Shown: positions 53,220-63,753, counted from the first letter of the stretch. The stretch is DNA of 64,000 nt from a gamma proteobacterium HIMB30 (GCA_000227525.2 AGIG01000027.1:1-64000), one strand, 5' to 3'. A program made the numbers and translations. The notes: generated from the letters alone by a model not told the origin.

Positions 53220-53842
53220 CTTCTGGCTGCCTCTTCAAAATCGACAATTGCTTTATCAGCGAGTGTCGATTCAAAGAAGGTTCTAGCAATTGGTTCTGGA
53301 AGTGCGAAGCTTGAAAAACCGCGTGCTGCCAGATCGAGGAACTGCTCATTCGATCGCAGGCTCGCAACCAAGAGTTCGGTTTCAAACGCAATATCCTGCA
53401 TCCGATCAAATAGCGCATCTGCATTGTCGATCGCTTCTTTGAGTCTTGCGTAATAGGGTGCCGTGTAGGCAACTTGAAGCGCTTCAGCCGCGATAACTTG
53501 GCCGTCTGAATAGACTGCTGTCAGTGTTGTCCGATCAGGAAGGCTCAGCTCCGAGACCACTTCAAAGCCCTTCTTATTTGCTGGGATTTTGATAAATACC
53601 TCTGGCCCAATGGGCGCAATTGACCGCGCACATTGGAGCCAATCCGCACCAAATACCTGAAACTGAATACATGGAAAGCCAAGCTTCATCGCTCGCTCAT
53701 AGAGGGCTTGGTATGTCTCAGTCGATGTCTTCAGACCTGCGCGTTGAATCAATAGCGGATTGGTGGTGATTCCAGAAAAGAGCCCGGTGCCTGAGAGGTC
53801 TGTCCAGCAGTCAGTATTTGCTGTGTCGAGGAATAGATTCAT
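53216..53842 (-). CDS. Transaldolase / fructose-6-phosphate aldolase-like protein
   Basis: A 208-residue protein of the small transaldolase (TalC/MipB) subfamily. It begins MNLFLDTANTD, has FSGITTNPLLIQRAG, and the Schiff-base lysine K85 in VFIKIPANKKG; the rest of the barrel follows. Members either move dihydroxyacetone units (transaldolase) or split fructose 6-phosphate. Residue-level reading does not decide which. The ATG at 53842 gives usual family length. Confidence 0.88.
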   Translation of the reverse strand: MNLFLDTANTDCWTDLSGTGLFSGITTNPLLIQRAGLKTSTETYQALYERAMKLGFPCIQFQVFGADWLQCARSIAPIGPEVFIKIPANKKGFEVVSELSLPDRTTLTAVYSDGQVIAAEALQVAYTAPYYARLKEAIDNADALFDRMQDIAFETELLVASLRSNEQFLDLAARGFSSFALPEPIARTFFESTLADKAIVDFEEAARS

Positions 53843-53950
53843 GATGGTGAGTATAACTTTCAATCCTCGAAGATACAGAAAAATCGCGACAAGCAAGTCT
53901 GTTTGATTTGGCTACAGTCTCCCAAAGAGCAATCATTTTGAGGTAATCCA

Positions 53951-54310
53951 ATGGATTATTTGTCTGGGATTTTGCATACTGTCGTGGAGTTACCTGAATT
54001 TATAAAACGGTCTGAAAATTTTTTGTCCGAGAATGCACGGATGGATCTTATTGAATACCTTGTGGCTTATCCAACAGCGGGTGTTTTGATTCGGGGTGCC
54101 GGTGGATTAAGAAAACTCAGGTGGGCGTCGAAAGGAAAAGGTAAGCGAGGTGGACTTCGGGTGCTGTATTACTACTGTGATCGTGAGATGCCACTGTTTC
54201 TGCTCACAGTATTTGAGAAGGCTAATCAACCTGACTTATCGCAGAAAGAATGTAAAGAGCTAGCAGAACTAACGACTTTGTTAAGACAGCAATATAGGGG
54301 TGACCGATGA
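53951..54310 (+). CDS. RelE/HigB-type toxin
   Basis: A 119-residue RelE-superfamily protein of the type II toxin class that cleaves mRNA on the ribosome. GAGGLRKLRWASKGKGKRGGLRVLYYYCDRE is the basic core with the central beta strands, and LFLLTVFEKANQPDLSQKECKEL is typical. AGGTAATCC lies before the ATG. Its stop overlaps the antitoxin start (ATGA). The toxin-first order is typical of HigBA-like pairs. Confidence 0.88.
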   Translation: MDYLSGILHTVVELPEFIKRSENFLSENARMDLIEYLVAYPTAGVLIRGAGGLRKLRWASKGKGKRGGLRVLYYYCDREMPLFLLTVFEKANQPDLSQKECKELAELTTLLRQQYRGDR

Positions 54311-54594
54311 GCGACATCTTTGAAAGTGTTCGGCAAGGGCTGACTGAAGCGATTGCGCTGAAAAATAGTCATTGTTCACAAGCGGTTATTCATCAGTATT
54401 CGTCGCTAGATGTGAAGTCAATACGCTGGAAAGTCGGAATGACACAACAAGAATTTGCGGACGCATTTGGGATTAGTGTGAGTACATTACGACATTGGGA
54501 GCGCGGTGATCGACGTCCAAGAGGCCCGGCTTTAGTTCTGTTGAATGTGGTTGATAGAGATCCTGAGGCTGTTTTGAGAGCGCTTCGTTCATAA
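54307..54594 (+). CDS. HigA/NadS-type antitoxin with helix-turn-helix
   Basis: A 95-residue protein with a C-terminal Xre-type helix-turn-helix (about 44-80): RWKVGMTQQEFADAFGISVSTLRHWERGDRRPRGPA. The N-terminal part (1-40) would wrap the toxin. It neutralises the upstream toxin and probably represses the pair. Its TAA falls inside the T-run of the nrdB terminator read on the other strand. Confidence 0.88.
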   Translation: MSDIFESVRQGLTEAIALKNSHCSQAVIHQYSSLDVKSIRWKVGMTQQEFADAFGISVSTLRHWERGDRRPRGPALVLLNVVDRDPEAVLRALRS

Positions 54595-54619
54595 AAAAGC
54601 CCAGACCGAAGTCTGGGCT
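54593..54619 (-). terminator. Intrinsic terminator of nrdA-nrdB
   Basis: On the minus strand, AGCCCAGAC and GTCTGGGCT form a nine-pair stem with a TTCG loop, followed by six T. It lies 21 bases after the nrdB stop. The same hairpin may also stop plus-strand transcription from the toxin-antitoxin pair, but without a T-run there. Confidence 0.9.
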
Positions 54620-54640
54620 GAAATCAGCCTCGGTTGAGAT

Positions 54641-55891
54641 TTAGTCCCAGGACAGCGCGCCGCCAACCTGATACTCAGTGACCCGGGTTTCGAAGAAGTT
54701 CTTCTCTTTCCGAAGGTCCATGATTTCACTCATCCACGGGAATGGGTTATCCACTCCAGGGAACTGTTCTGACAAACCGATCTGCGTAAGACGACGGTTG
54801 GTGATGAATTTCAAATACTCTTCCATCATTTGCGCGTTCATACCCAGTACACCGCGAGGCATGGTGTCACGCGCGTACTCGATTTCAAGCGCCAATCCTT
54901 CGAGGATCATCTGCGTCATCTTCGCCTGGAATTCGGGAGTCCAGAGATGTGGGTTTTCGTTTTTGATCTGGTTGATCACATCGACACCGAAGTTCACATG
55001 CATCGACTCATCGCGCAGGATGTATTGGAACTGCTCGGCAACACCGGTCATCTTATTGCGACGACCCATCGACAGGATCTGTGAGAAACCGCAATAGAAG
55101 AACAGACCCTCAAGGACACAGTAAAACGCGATCAAGTTCTGCAGAAGTTCCTGATCATTTTCAGTAGTTCCTGTCTGGAACTGTGGGTTACCGATGGCTT
55201 GGGTGTACTTCAGTGCCCAGGCTGCTTTCTTTGCAACTGCAGGGATCTCTCGGTACATGTTGAAGATCTCGCCTTCATCCATCCCGAGTGACTCAATACA
55301 GTATTGGTATGCGTGCGTGTGGATTGCTTCTTCAAACGCCTGACGCAGGAGGTACTGACGACACTCAGGGTTTGTGACCAACCGATAAATCGAGAGCACC
55401 AGGTTATTGGCGACTAATGAATCTGCGGTTGAGAAGAATCCGAGGTTCCGCATGACGATCTTCCGCTCATCGGCAGATAAACCATCATTTGAACGCCATA
55501 ACGCAATATCCTGCGTCATATTGATTTCTTGCGGCATCCAGTGGTTTGCACAACCATCCAAATATTTGGTCCACGCCCACTCATACTTAAATGGTACCAG
55601 CTGGTTTAAGTCGGCACGGCAATTGATCATCCGTTTTTGGTCGACCTGCACACGCTCTGCACCCATTTCGAGTTCTTCAAGACCGGGTGCAACATCCAAA
55701 CTTTCAAGGGCCTTTTGTGCCGCTTCATACGCAGCAGACCCTGTTGGTTCATAGCGTGTTGTATCCGACGCTTCCACAACAGGCGCTGGTTCGATCGCCA
55801 GCTGCTGCTGAGGTTCATCATGTTTCGCCTTAACCGGTGGGGGTGGGGCGACTTGCTCTTCTGGTTCGTTAAACGCGTCCCAATTCAGCAT
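54641..55891 (-). CDS. nrdB: Ribonucleotide reductase class Ia, beta subunit
   Basis: Diiron-tyrosyl radical subunit, 416 residues. Iron ligands and radical are seen in [10 protein letters not shown] (E188, H191, Y195), [10 protein letters not shown], and [11 protein letters not shown] proline- and glutamine-rich N-terminal segment (residues 7-45) precedes the fold, and the C-terminal tail ([16 protein letters not shown]) docks into NrdA. GGAG precedes the ATG; it follows nrdA by 29 bases. Confidence 0.96.
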   Translation of the reverse strand: MLNWDAFNEPEEQVAPPPPVKAKHDEPQQQLAIEPAPVVEASDTTRYEPTGSAAYEAAQKALESLDVAPGLEELEMGAERVQVDQKRMINCRADLNQLVPFKYEWAWTKYLDGCANHWMPQEINMTQDIALWRSNDGLSADERKIVMRNLGFFSTADSLVANNLVLSIYRLVTNPECRQYLLRQAFEEAIHTHAYQYCIESLGMDEGEIFNMYREIPAVAKKAAWALKYTQAIGNPQFQTGTTENDQELLQNLIAFYCVLEGLFFYCGFSQILSMGRRNKMTGVAEQFQYILRDESMHVNFGVDVINQIKNENPHLWTPEFQAKMTQMILEGLALEIEYARDTMPRGVLGMNAQMMEEYLKFITNRRLTQIGLSEQFPGVDNPFPWMSEIMDLRKEKNFFETRVTEYQVGGALSWD

Positions 55892-55920
55892 TGTTGTTTT
55901 TCTCCTTCAAATCGTCTTGA

Positions 55921-58794
55921 TCACTGGCAGGCTTCACAGTCTGGATCGTCCAAGCTGCATGCCTTGGGTACAGCAGCAGGTTCGGCCGCCTGCGTAGCCT
56001 GAGTTGCGGAGACCGCATTCAGGTTCGATTTGTTGATGGTTGATTTTTCTGCCTGCGTCGCGCCGAGAGCACGCAGGTAGTACGTTGTTTTCAATCCACT
56101 GAACCAAGCCATTCGGTAAGTGACATCCAGTTTCTTACCGTTCGCATTTGCGATATAGATGTTCAAGCTTTGTGCTTGATCAATCCATTTTTGACGGCGC
56201 GCTGCCGCCTCGACAATCCAACGCGTCTCCAACTCGAACGAAGTCGCATAGAGCGCCTTGAGATCATCCGGAATCCGAGCAACTTGTTGCACAGATCCGT
56301 CATAGTATTTGAGGTCATTGACCATCACGTTATCCCACAATCCACGCTCCTTTAAGTCACGAACCAGGTAGGGGTTCACAACTGTAAATTCACCGGATAA
56401 GTTCGATTTTACGTAGAGATTTTGGTATGTGGGTTCAATCGATTGCGACACGCCAGTGATGTTTGCGATCGTGGCTGTTGGTGCGATGGCCATGACGTTT
56501 GAGTTCCGCATGCCATCTTTGGCTTTTTCTCGGAGTTCCGTCCAGTCGAGCTGTGCGGAGGTGTCCACGTTAAGATAGTTGGCTCCACGTTCTTCCCTCA
56601 ATTTTTCAATTGAATCAATTGGCAGGACGCCCTGTGACCAGAGGCTGCCATCAAAACTCGAATAGGCACCACGCTCGCGCGCTAAATCAGCAGACGCGTC
56701 AATCGCGTAGTACGAAATCACTTCCATGGATTCATCAGCGAATTGCACCGCTTCATCCGAACCATAAGGAATTCCCAATTCATACAGCGCATCTTGGAAG
56801 CCCATGATGCCGAGACCGACTGGGCGATGCTTCATGTTTGAGTTTTCAGCTTGTGGCACCGCGTAGTAGTTAATGTCGATCACATTATCGAGCATTCGTA
56901 CCGCTGTTTTGACGGTCTTCGCGAGCTTCTCACGATCCAGCCCGCCGTCTTTGGTGACGTGCTGACGGAGGTTCACTGAGCCCAGGTTACAGACTGCGAT
57001 TTCATCAACCGAGGTATTGAGAGTGATCTCAGTACAGAGGTTTGATGAGTGCACAACACCTGCGTGCTGTTGTGGACTACGGAGGTTGCATGCGTCCTTA
57101 AATGTAATCCAAGGATGACCTGTCTCGAATAGCATCGAGAGCATCTTCCGCCACAGATCTTTGGCTTGGACACGCTTAAAGTGTTTAATTTCACCAGTCT
57201 GCGTCATCGCTTCGTATTCTTTGTAGCGATTCTCAAAGGCGAGACCAAAGAGGTCGTGCAGATCTGGGCAGGTCGATGGTGAGAAGAGTGTCCATTCGGC
57301 ATCCTCGAACACTCGCTTCATAAACAAATCTGGAACCCAGTTCGCTGAATTCATGTCGTGAGTTCGACGACGGTCATCACCGGTATTTTTCCTCAACTCG
57401 AGAAATTCTTCGATGTCCATGTGCCACGTCTCAAGATACGCGCACACCGCTCCCTTCCGCTTACCGCCTTGGTTCACGGCGACCGCCGTGTCATTGACCA
57501 CCTTCAGGAATGGCACAACACCCTGGCTCTTGCCGTTAGTCCCCTTGATATACGAACCGAGTGCTCGGACTGGGGTCCAGTCATTGCCAAGGCCGCCGGC
57601 CCATTTCGACAGCATCGCGTTATCACGGATTGCTCCATAAATCCCGTCGAGGTTGTCTGGCACGGTTGTAAGGTAGCAGCTTGAGAGCTGGCTTCTCAGT
57701 GTTCCTGAGTTAAAGAGTGTTGGTGTTGATGCCATGTAATCGAAGCTTGACAGCAACTGATAAAACTCGATTGCGCGCTCTTCACGGTTCTCTTCACGAA
57801 GTGCCAAGCCCATCGCGATTCGCATAAAGAACACCTGTGGCAACTCAATGCGGACGTCATCTTTGTGGATGAAATAGCGGTCATACAGTGTCTGAAGGCC
57901 TAGATAGGTAAACTGGTTATCGCGCTCGGCGATGAGTGCCCCTGCCATTCGGTCCAGGTCGTACTCCAACAAATCTTTTGAAACAAGCTCACTTTCAACA
58001 GCCAATTCTAAAAACGCTTTCAGAGCCATTGGATAGAGTGATTCCATCTCAAATTGCGTTGCCTTTTCAGCAACGTTCAAACGTGTCAGTGCTTTGGCGC
58101 GGATGTCATCCAGTAGCAGCCGTGCGGTGACGTAGGTGTAGTTTGGCTCTTTCTCGACCATGGTTCGTGCGCTCATGATGAGCGCGGTACTCACGTCGTG
58201 TTGTGTCACACCGTCATACAGATTTTTCAGCGTTTCCTGCAGAACAGTCTCGCCGTCGACATCAGTGAGTCCGTCGCACGCCTCCGCGATAACGGTTTTC
58301 AATCGACCGACATCCAACGGCTCTTTAGAGCCGTCCTCTTTAACGATTCGGATTTCTGGATGCTCCTCGCGTGGTGCTTCCACTTTCTCAGATCGCATGC
58401 GTTTCCGTTCTTCGCGATAGAGCACATAATCACGAGCGACACGATGTTCGCCATTTCGCATCAGGCACAATTCGACCTGATCCTGAATATCTTCGATATG
58501 AACGATGCCACCTGACGGCATCCGACGGCGGAAGGTATCGACCACTTGGGCGGTCAGTCGTTCGACGGTTTCATGGATCCGATTACTGGCTGCAGCCGTG
58601 TTTCCTTCGACCGCCAAAAACGCTTTACTCATCGCAACTACGATTTTTGTCGCATCAAAACCGACAACGGCACCGTTGCGCTTCATGACTCGGATTTCAC
58701 CCGGAGTCGGTGTCGCATCAGGTGCTACAGGGGCTGCCTTTGGTGCCACTGTTTGTTCGTCTTGTTGTCCGCTGACACGGCTTGATTGATACAT
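55921..58794 (-). CDS. nrdA: Ribonucleotide reductase class Ia, alpha subunit
   Basis: Catalytic and allosteric subunit, 957 residues, reduces ribonucleoside diphosphates. Two ATP-cone domains are visible at the N-terminus (from VMKRNGAVVGFDATKIVVAM and from IRIVKEDGSKEPLDVGRLKTV), as in Pseudomonas NrdA. Then PTLFNSGTLRSQLSSCYL, NLCTEITLNTS and the C-terminal cysteine region (CSLDDPDCEACQ) used for re-reduction. GGAGG fixes the ATG at 58794; a longer frame to 58872 would contain the NrdR boxes and is rejected. Confidence 0.96.
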   Translation of the reverse strand: MYQSSRVSGQQDEQTVAPKAAPVAPDATPTPGEIRVMKRNGAVVGFDATKIVVAMSKAFLAVEGNTAAASNRIHETVERLTAQVVDTFRRRMPSGGIVHIEDIQDQVELCLMRNGEHRVARDYVLYREERKRMRSEKVEAPREEHPEIRIVKEDGSKEPLDVGRLKTVIAEACDGLTDVDGETVLQETLKNLYDGVTQHDVSTALIMSARTMVEKEPNYTYVTARLLLDDIRAKALTRLNVAEKATQFEMESLYPMALKAFLELAVESELVSKDLLEYDLDRMAGALIAERDNQFTYLGLQTLYDRYFIHKDDVRIELPQVFFMRIAMGLALREENREERAIEFYQLLSSFDYMASTPTLFNSGTLRSQLSSCYLTTVPDNLDGIYGAIRDNAMLSKWAGGLGNDWTPVRALGSYIKGTNGKSQGVVPFLKVVNDTAVAVNQGGKRKGAVCAYLETWHMDIEEFLELRKNTGDDRRRTHDMNSANWVPDLFMKRVFEDAEWTLFSPSTCPDLHDLFGLAFENRYKEYEAMTQTGEIKHFKRVQAKDLWRKMLSMLFETGHPWITFKDACNLRSPQQHAGVVHSSNLCTEITLNTSVDEIAVCNLGSVNLRQHVTKDGGLDREKLAKTVKTAVRMLDNVIDINYYAVPQAENSNMKHRPVGLGIMGFQDALYELGIPYGSDEAVQFADESMEVISYYAIDASADLARERGAYSSFDGSLWSQGVLPIDSIEKLREERGANYLNVDTSAQLDWTELREKAKDGMRNSNVMAIAPTATIANITGVSQSIEPTYQNLYVKSNLSGEFTVVNPYLVRDLKERGLWDNVMVNDLKYYDGSVQQVARIPDDLKALYATSFELETRWIVEAAARRQKWIDQAQSLNIYIANANGKKLDVTYRMAWFSGLKTTYYLRALGATQAEKSTINKSNLNAVSATQATQAAEPAAVPKACSLDDPDCEACQ

Positions 58795-58836
58795 ACGGCC
58801 TCCACCAAGTCCCTGGTTATTCTTTTGGGTCTCACC

Positions 58837-58898
58837 CCAAGATGTTGGGGTGTCTTTGAATCTCAGATACAAGATACTGTGGTTGGGCCGTAAGTCAA
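58837..58898 (-). promoter_or_regulatory. nrdA: nrdAB promoter with paired NrdR boxes
   Basis: Read on the minus strand, CCACAGTATCTTGT (58869-58882) matches the NrdR consensus ACACWATATCTWGT at 12 of 14 bases, and CCCCAACATCTTGG (58837-58850) at 10 of 14. They are 32 bases apart, the normal helical spacing for NrdR. The first overlaps a -10-like TATCTT (58871-58876), 16 bases after a -35 TTGACT (58893-58898). Confidence 0.75.
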
Positions 58899-58909
58899 TG
58901 TCAAATTTT

Positions 58910-58918
58910 TGTGGATAA
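58910..58918. promoter_or_regulatory. DnaA box upstream of the nrdA promoter
   Basis: TGTGGATAA is a perfect DnaA box (TTATCCACA on the other strand), 11 bases upstream of the -35. DnaA is known to bind the E. coli nrdAB promoter. Confidence 0.6.
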
Positions 58919-58947
58919 ATTGGGGAGAACTTGGCTCTAAAAACATC

Positions 58948-58970
58948 AAAGCCAGAGAGACTCTGGCTTT
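58948..58970 (-). terminator. Hairpin between valS and nrdA
   Basis: AAAGCCAGAG and CTCTGGCTTT pair as a perfect ten-pair stem around three bases. On the minus strand it is followed by GATGTTTTTA, so it probably ends pepA-holC-valS transcription about 95 bases after the valS stop. Confidence 0.7.
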
Positions 58971-58984
58971 GGCTTTTATTGGGC

Positions 58985-58993
58985 TGTGGATAA
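58985..58993. promoter_or_regulatory. Second DnaA box upstream of nrdA
   Basis: Another perfect TGTGGATAA in the same orientation, 75 bases from the first; the valS hairpin lies between the two. Confidence 0.5.
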
Positions 58994-59064
58994 ATCGATG
59001 ATCAACTCTTTTGATAGAATTTTTTCATTGAACAAAGGGTTTCGATTTTCTTTTTTGTCCGTTT

Positions 59065-61839
59065 TTATCGCTGTCTCAGCTCAGAAATGGTGACAGTAAT
59101 CTTCGTATGCTGGGCTTCTGCCTCAGCGAGCCGGCCTCGTTCGCGCTCGACCACATCAGCTGGCGCTTTGTCGATGAACCCTGGGTTATTGAGTTTGCCA
59201 CTTAACCCTTTGATCCCACCTTCTAGCTTCTTCAGCTGTTTTTCAAGTCGTGCGACTTCGGCTTCGACATCAATCAGTCCAGCCATTGGTACATGCACTT
59301 CCAACTGCCCAATCAGTTGCGTTGATGAGGCTGGTATCGGATCAGTTGCGCCCAAGAATTCAACGCCTGAGAGTTTGGCAAGCGGCACAATCAGCGACTC
59401 GAGTCGAGCGAGACGATCGCGATCATCGCCACTGCCACCGGCGAGTATCATTGGGATCTCTTTACCTGGTGACAGATTCATTTCACCACGGATGGTTCGA
59501 ACAGCGACGATCACTGATTTCATCCAGTCGACATCGCTTTCCGCCTCAGCATCTTGTTTGGATGCATCACTCACCGGATAAGGTGCTTTTGAGATGGTAT
59601 CCCCGCCACGACCAATGAGCGGTGCGACTTGTTGCCATAGCTCTTCGGTGATGTACGGCATCAACGGATGCGCGAGACGCAGGATTGTTTCCAGTACCCC
59701 AACCAATGTCCGTCGTGTTGCAGCCTGTATTTCAGCACTTGCCCCGTCTTCGGCCAAGATGGGCTTTGTCAGCTCCAAATACCAGTCACAGTACTCGTTC
59801 CAGACGAATTCATAGATCGCTTGGCTTGCCAAATCGAGTCGATAACTGTCGATCGCTTGCGCGACTTTGGCCTCGGTTGCTTGCAGGCTCGACCGGATCC
59901 AACGGTCAAACACAGTCATGTGTGCGACCTCGAGACCGCCTAAGGTGTGGCCGTCGATTTTCATCATCACAAACCGTGTTGCGTTCCACAGCTTGTTACA
60001 GAAGTTTCTGTAGCCCTCGATCCGACCAACATCGAAATTAATATCTCGGCCCGTCGATGCGAGCGAGCAAAACGTGTAGCGGAGTGCGTCGGTTCCGTAG
60101 CTTTGCAATCCATCCGGGAATTGCCGTTTGGTTGCCTTAGCGATGGTCTCACGCATCTGCGGTTGCATCAGTGAGCCTGTCCGCTTCTCTAGCAGGTCAT
60201 CCAGTGAAATCCCATCAATCAGGTCGATTGGGTCCAAGACGTTGCCCTTGGACTTCGACATTTTCTGGCCTTCGGCGTCACGCACCAGGCCATGCACATA
60301 GACTGTCTTAAACGGAACCTCACCGGTGAACTTCAGCGTCATCATGATCATTCGGGCAACCCAGAAGAAAATGATGTCAAAGCCTGTGACCAGAACACTG
60401 GTCGGGTGATAGCGCTTTAAAGCCTCGGTATCGTCTGGCCACCCAAGTGTTGAAAACGTCCACAGCGCCGATGAGAACCAGGTATCCAGGACATCGTCGT
60501 CTTGTGTGAGTTGCACATCAGAGCTGAGATTGTATTTAGCACGGGCGGCTGCCTCATCTTCAGCCACGTAAATCGTACCCGCATCATCATAAAATGCAGG
60601 GATACGGTGACCCCACCACAGTTGTCGTGAGATACACCAGTCCTTCAAATCACGCATCCACGCAAAGTAGGTGTTTTCCCATTGCTTGGGTACAAACTGA
60701 ATCGAACCATTTTCGACCGCTTCGATCGCGGGCTTTGCCAGTGTTTCGACGGCCACGAACCACTGATCGGTCAATAGTGGCTCGACAATCACACCCGAAC
60801 GATCACCTCGTGGCACTTTCAGTGTGTGCGGGTCGATTTTTTCCACAAGTCCAAGCGCATCCAGATCAGCAACAATCTGATTACGCGCCTCAAAGCGATC
60901 CATCCCGCAGTAGACATCCGGAACGGCATCATTCAATGTGGCATTCTTGGTCAGGATATTAATCATCGGTAACTGATGACGCTCACCCATCGCATAGTCG
61001 TTAAAGTCATGCGCCGGGGTAATCTTGACGCAACCGGTTCCGAATTCTGGATCGACGTAATCATCGGCGATCACTGGGATTTCTCGATCAGTGAGTGGTA
61101 ATGCGACGGTTTTGCCGATCAAGTGGCTGTAGCGCTCATCCTCTGGATGCACTGCGACCGCTGTATCGCCAAGCATGGTTTCTGGTCGCGTGGTGGCAAC
61201 CACTAACTGCCCAGAACCATCCGCCAATGGATATCTGAAGTGCCAGAGTGAGCCTTGCTCTTCCTCACTGACGACTTCTAAATCAGAAATCGCGGTGTGG
61301 AGCACCGGGTCCCAGTTGACCAAGCGCTGACCACGATAGATCAAACCTTCATCAAACAGCCGGATGAACACTTCTTGCACAGCACGCGAACAACCATCAT
61401 CCATGGTGAAGCGTTCGCGGGACCAATCAACAGAGGCACCCATCCGGCGTAACTGTTTGGTGATCATTCCGCCTGAGGTGTGTTTCCACTCCCACACCTT
61501 TTCGAGAAATTTTTCGCGGCCTAACTCATGACGTGAAATATCCGAGGCCAATAGCTGACGTTCGACCAACATTTGCGTTGCAATCCCCGCGTGATCTGTT
61601 CCGACTTGCCACAGTGTGTCGTGACCAAGCATCCGGTGATACCGGATCAATGCATCCATGATGGTGTCTTGGAATGCATGGCCCATATGCAATGAGCCCG
61701 TGACATTCGGGGGTGGAATCATGATGGAGTAAGGTGTGCCTTCCCCCGATGGTTCGAAGTGGCCGTTCCTTTCCCAGAACTCGTACCAACGCGTTTCGAT
61801 GGTCGAAGGATCGTATATTTTGTTTAAAGTGTTAGTCAT
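59065..61839 (-). CDS. valS: Valyl-tRNA synthetase
   Basis: Class I aminoacyl-tRNA synthetase, 924 residues. The HIGH motif is HMGH (51-54) and KMSKS is at 526-530. The editing domain lies between, with [19 protein letters not shown]; the anticodon-binding domain and a C-terminal coiled-coil arm ([18 protein letters not shown]) follow. It overlaps holC by four bases, part of the conserved pepA-holC-valS order. Confidence 0.98.
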   Translation of the reverse strand: MTNTLNKIYDPSTIETRWYEFWERNGHFEPSGEGTPYSIMIPPPNVTGSLHMGHAFQDTIMDALIRYHRMLGHDTLWQVGTDHAGIATQMLVERQLLASDISRHELGREKFLEKVWEWKHTSGGMITKQLRRMGASVDWSRERFTMDDGCSRAVQEVFIRLFDEGLIYRGQRLVNWDPVLHTAISDLEVVSEEEQGSLWHFRYPLADGSGQLVVATTRPETMLGDTAVAVHPEDERYSHLIGKTVALPLTDREIPVIADDYVDPEFGTGCVKITPAHDFNDYAMGERHQLPMINILTKNATLNDAVPDVYCGMDRFEARNQIVADLDALGLVEKIDPHTLKVPRGDRSGVIVEPLLTDQWFVAVETLAKPAIEAVENGSIQFVPKQWENTYFAWMRDLKDWCISRQLWWGHRIPAFYDDAGTIYVAEDEAAARAKYNLSSDVQLTQDDDVLDTWFSSALWTFSTLGWPDDTEALKRYHPTSVLVTGFDIIFFWVARMIMMTLKFTGEVPFKTVYVHGLVRDAEGQKMSKSKGNVLDPIDLIDGISLDDLLEKRTGSLMQPQMRETIAKATKRQFPDGLQSYGTDALRYTFCSLASTGRDINFDVGRIEGYRNFCNKLWNATRFVMMKIDGHTLGGLEVAHMTVFDRWIRSSLQATEAKVAQAIDSYRLDLASQAIYEFVWNEYCDWYLELTKPILAEDGASAEIQAATRRTLVGVLETILRLAHPLMPYITEELWQQVAPLIGRGGDTISKAPYPVSDASKQDAEAESDVDWMKSVIVAVRTIRGEMNLSPGKEIPMILAGGSGDDRDRLARLESLIVPLAKLSGVEFLGATDPIPASSTQLIGQLEVHVPMAGLIDVEAEVARLEKQLKKLEGGIKGLSGKLNNPGFIDKAPADVVERERGRLAEAEAQHTKITVTISELRQR

Positions 61840-62258
61840 GAACGCAGATCGTGTTGTGTGATCGGATACCCGTCAAATTTCAATTGTTTCCAGTTGGCGC
61901 GTGTGCTCTCAAGCACCGCTGATTGTTGCACAACAATTTCCACTAAGTGGTCAAAGTGCGAGAACCATGACGGTAGCGAGCCACCCAAATTCACCAAAAC
62001 CCCGTGTCGATCGGGCGGGTCCTGCCATCCGATACCAACGGGAGCTGTCGGTGAGTTGCCTTGATCGATTTCATGCGGAATAAAACTCTCGTCATCGTCC
62101 CACAGAAGCTGATCCAAAGCCTGCGCCTCAGGTTCGGAGGACACGTGACAGTGCACATCCAAACCTTTCCGGAACGATTGTCGCACAAACTTCACCGCAA
62201 AGCGTGCTCTCGCCTCAAGTGAATCCTCACCGAGAATATAATAGGAAACCTTGGTCAC
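61836..62258 (-). CDS. holC: DNA polymerase III subunit chi
   Basis: Clamp-loader accessory subunit that contacts single-stranded-DNA binding protein, 140 residues. [39 protein letters not shown] and [12 protein letters not shown] follow the HolC family pattern. It overlaps pepA and valS by four bases each, so all three are coupled. Confidence 0.94.
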   Translation of the reverse strand: MTKVSYYILGEDSLEARARFAVKFVRQSFRKGLDVHCHVSSEPEAQALDQLLWDDDESFIPHEIDQGNSPTAPVGIGWQDPPDRHGVLVNLGGSLPSWFSHFDHLVEIVVQQSAVLESTRANWKQLKFDGYPITQHDLRS

Positions 62259-63709
62259 GCCCTGATCCAGTTCACCAACAGTGGGACCGGCCGCCCAGAT
62301 GCACCTTTAGCCTTGCCGCCACTGAACCACGCGGTACCAGCGATATCCAAGTGCGCCCATCGGTACTTGTCAGTAAATCGTGATAAGAAACAAGCCGCGG
62401 TAATGGTTCCTGCGTCACGACCACCGATATTGGCCATGTCTGCAAAGTTCGAGTCCAACAATTTTTGATAGGGCGCTTCGATTGGCAATCTCCAGCACGG
62501 ATCACCAGTCTCACGACCGATGCGGTAGAGCTCATCTGCTAATTGGTCATCGGTACTTAAAAGTCCCGTATTGTGACGACCCAGTGCGATCAAACAGGCA
62601 CCGGTCAGGGTTGCGATGTCGACCACAGCCTCTGGGTTGAATCGTTCAACATAGGTCAAGGCATCACACAACACCAGCCGACCTTCAGCATCGGTGTTGA
62701 GGATCTCGACTGTTTTACCAGCAAGCGTTTTGACCACGTCGCCAGGCTTCGTTGCACGACCCGACGGCATATTTTCAACGGCCGCAATCACGCCGATCAC
62801 GTTGGCTTCGAGGCCCATTTCACAAATGCTTTGCATACAACCCATCACGGTTGCTGCGCCACACATATCGAATTTCATTTCATCCATGGCGGCGCTTGGC
62901 TTCAGACTGATACCACCGGTGTCGAAGGTGACGCCTTTACCGACCAAAACTTTGGGTTTAGCATCTGCGTCCTTCGCGCCTTGGTAATTCAGAACAATAA
63001 AGCGTGCAGGCTCATCGCTACCGTGAGACACAGACAGCATGCAATGCATCCCGATCTCCTCAAGTGCGTCTTCGTCGAACACTTCACAGGAGAGTTTGCT
63101 GAACCGGTCAGCTAACTGCACCGCCTGATCTGCGAGATAGCGGGGCGTACAGGTATTACCAGGAAGATTGCCGAGTTCACGAGTGACATTTGCGCCTTGA
63201 CCGATCGTCATCCCGGTGGTGACGTGTGTTTGATCGCTGTCTGAGCCGATGAGTGTCAGCGCTCCCAACACTTTTGCGTCATCGTCGGTGGGTTTCGGTT
63301 TGGTTGTGGTGTATTCATAGGATGCCCAAATAAGACCATAGCCTAACCGCTCCTGCGCACCTTGATCACCTCGCGTCAGCGATGCGAGATCAAGCGTCGC
63401 CTCTGTAATCGGAAGGCCTTTGAGCGTTTTGCCGAGTCCAACAAAAGCATCGTTCTGTGCAAGCGCATCGAAGGAGTCTGCTTTGCCAACACCGAGAAGT
63501 ACCAGCCGCTTGGCACTCAGACCTTGCGGGTTTCGCAACGTCATTTGTGATCCAGATCTTGCTTTAAAGTCGCCAGAATCGATTAAATCTGAGATCAGCG
63601 TGTCGAGTTCCGCGCTGGTTCCCTCTACACTGTCACCTTCAGGGACACCGACGACCAAACATTCGGTTTTGACATCAGTGAGAGAAGTTGAAGTCAGGCT
63701 AATCTCCAT
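62255..63709 (-). CDS. pepA: Leucyl aminopeptidase PepA
   Basis: Hexameric M17-family zinc/manganese aminopeptidase, 484 residues. Metal and active-site motifs are VGKGVTFDTGGISLKPS and ILNTDAEGRLVLCDAL, with RATKPGDVVKTLAGKT between. In E. coli PepA also binds DNA in recombination and transcription control. GGAG lies before the ATG, and the gene diverges from lptF across 44 bases. Confidence 0.97.
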   Translation of the reverse strand: MEISLTSTSLTDVKTECLVVGVPEGDSVEGTSAELDTLISDLIDSGDFKARSGSQMTLRNPQGLSAKRLVLLGVGKADSFDALAQNDAFVGLGKTLKGLPITEATLDLASLTRGDQGAQERLGYGLIWASYEYTTTKPKPTDDDAKVLGALTLIGSDSDQTHVTTGMTIGQGANVTRELGNLPGNTCTPRYLADQAVQLADRFSKLSCEVFDEDALEEIGMHCMLSVSHGSDEPARFIVLNYQGAKDADAKPKVLVGKGVTFDTGGISLKPSAAMDEMKFDMCGAATVMGCMQSICEMGLEANVIGVIAAVENMPSGRATKPGDVVKTLAGKTVEILNTDAEGRLVLCDALTYVERFNPEAVVDIATLTGACLIALGRHNTGLLSTDDQLADELYRIGRETGDPCWRLPIEAPYQKLLDSNFADMANIGGRDAGTITAACFLSRFTDKYRWAHLDIAGTAWFSGGKAKGASGRPVPLLVNWIRA

Positions 63710-63753
63710 GGGTGGCTCCTTTAATTTTCGTTAAGCATGGAAGTGTAGGGCAT

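Noticed and set aside
58795-58872. Longer NrdA start at 58872
   Set aside because: The extra segment overlaps the promoter and the NrdR box pair; the ATG at 58794 has a GGAGG ribosome site.
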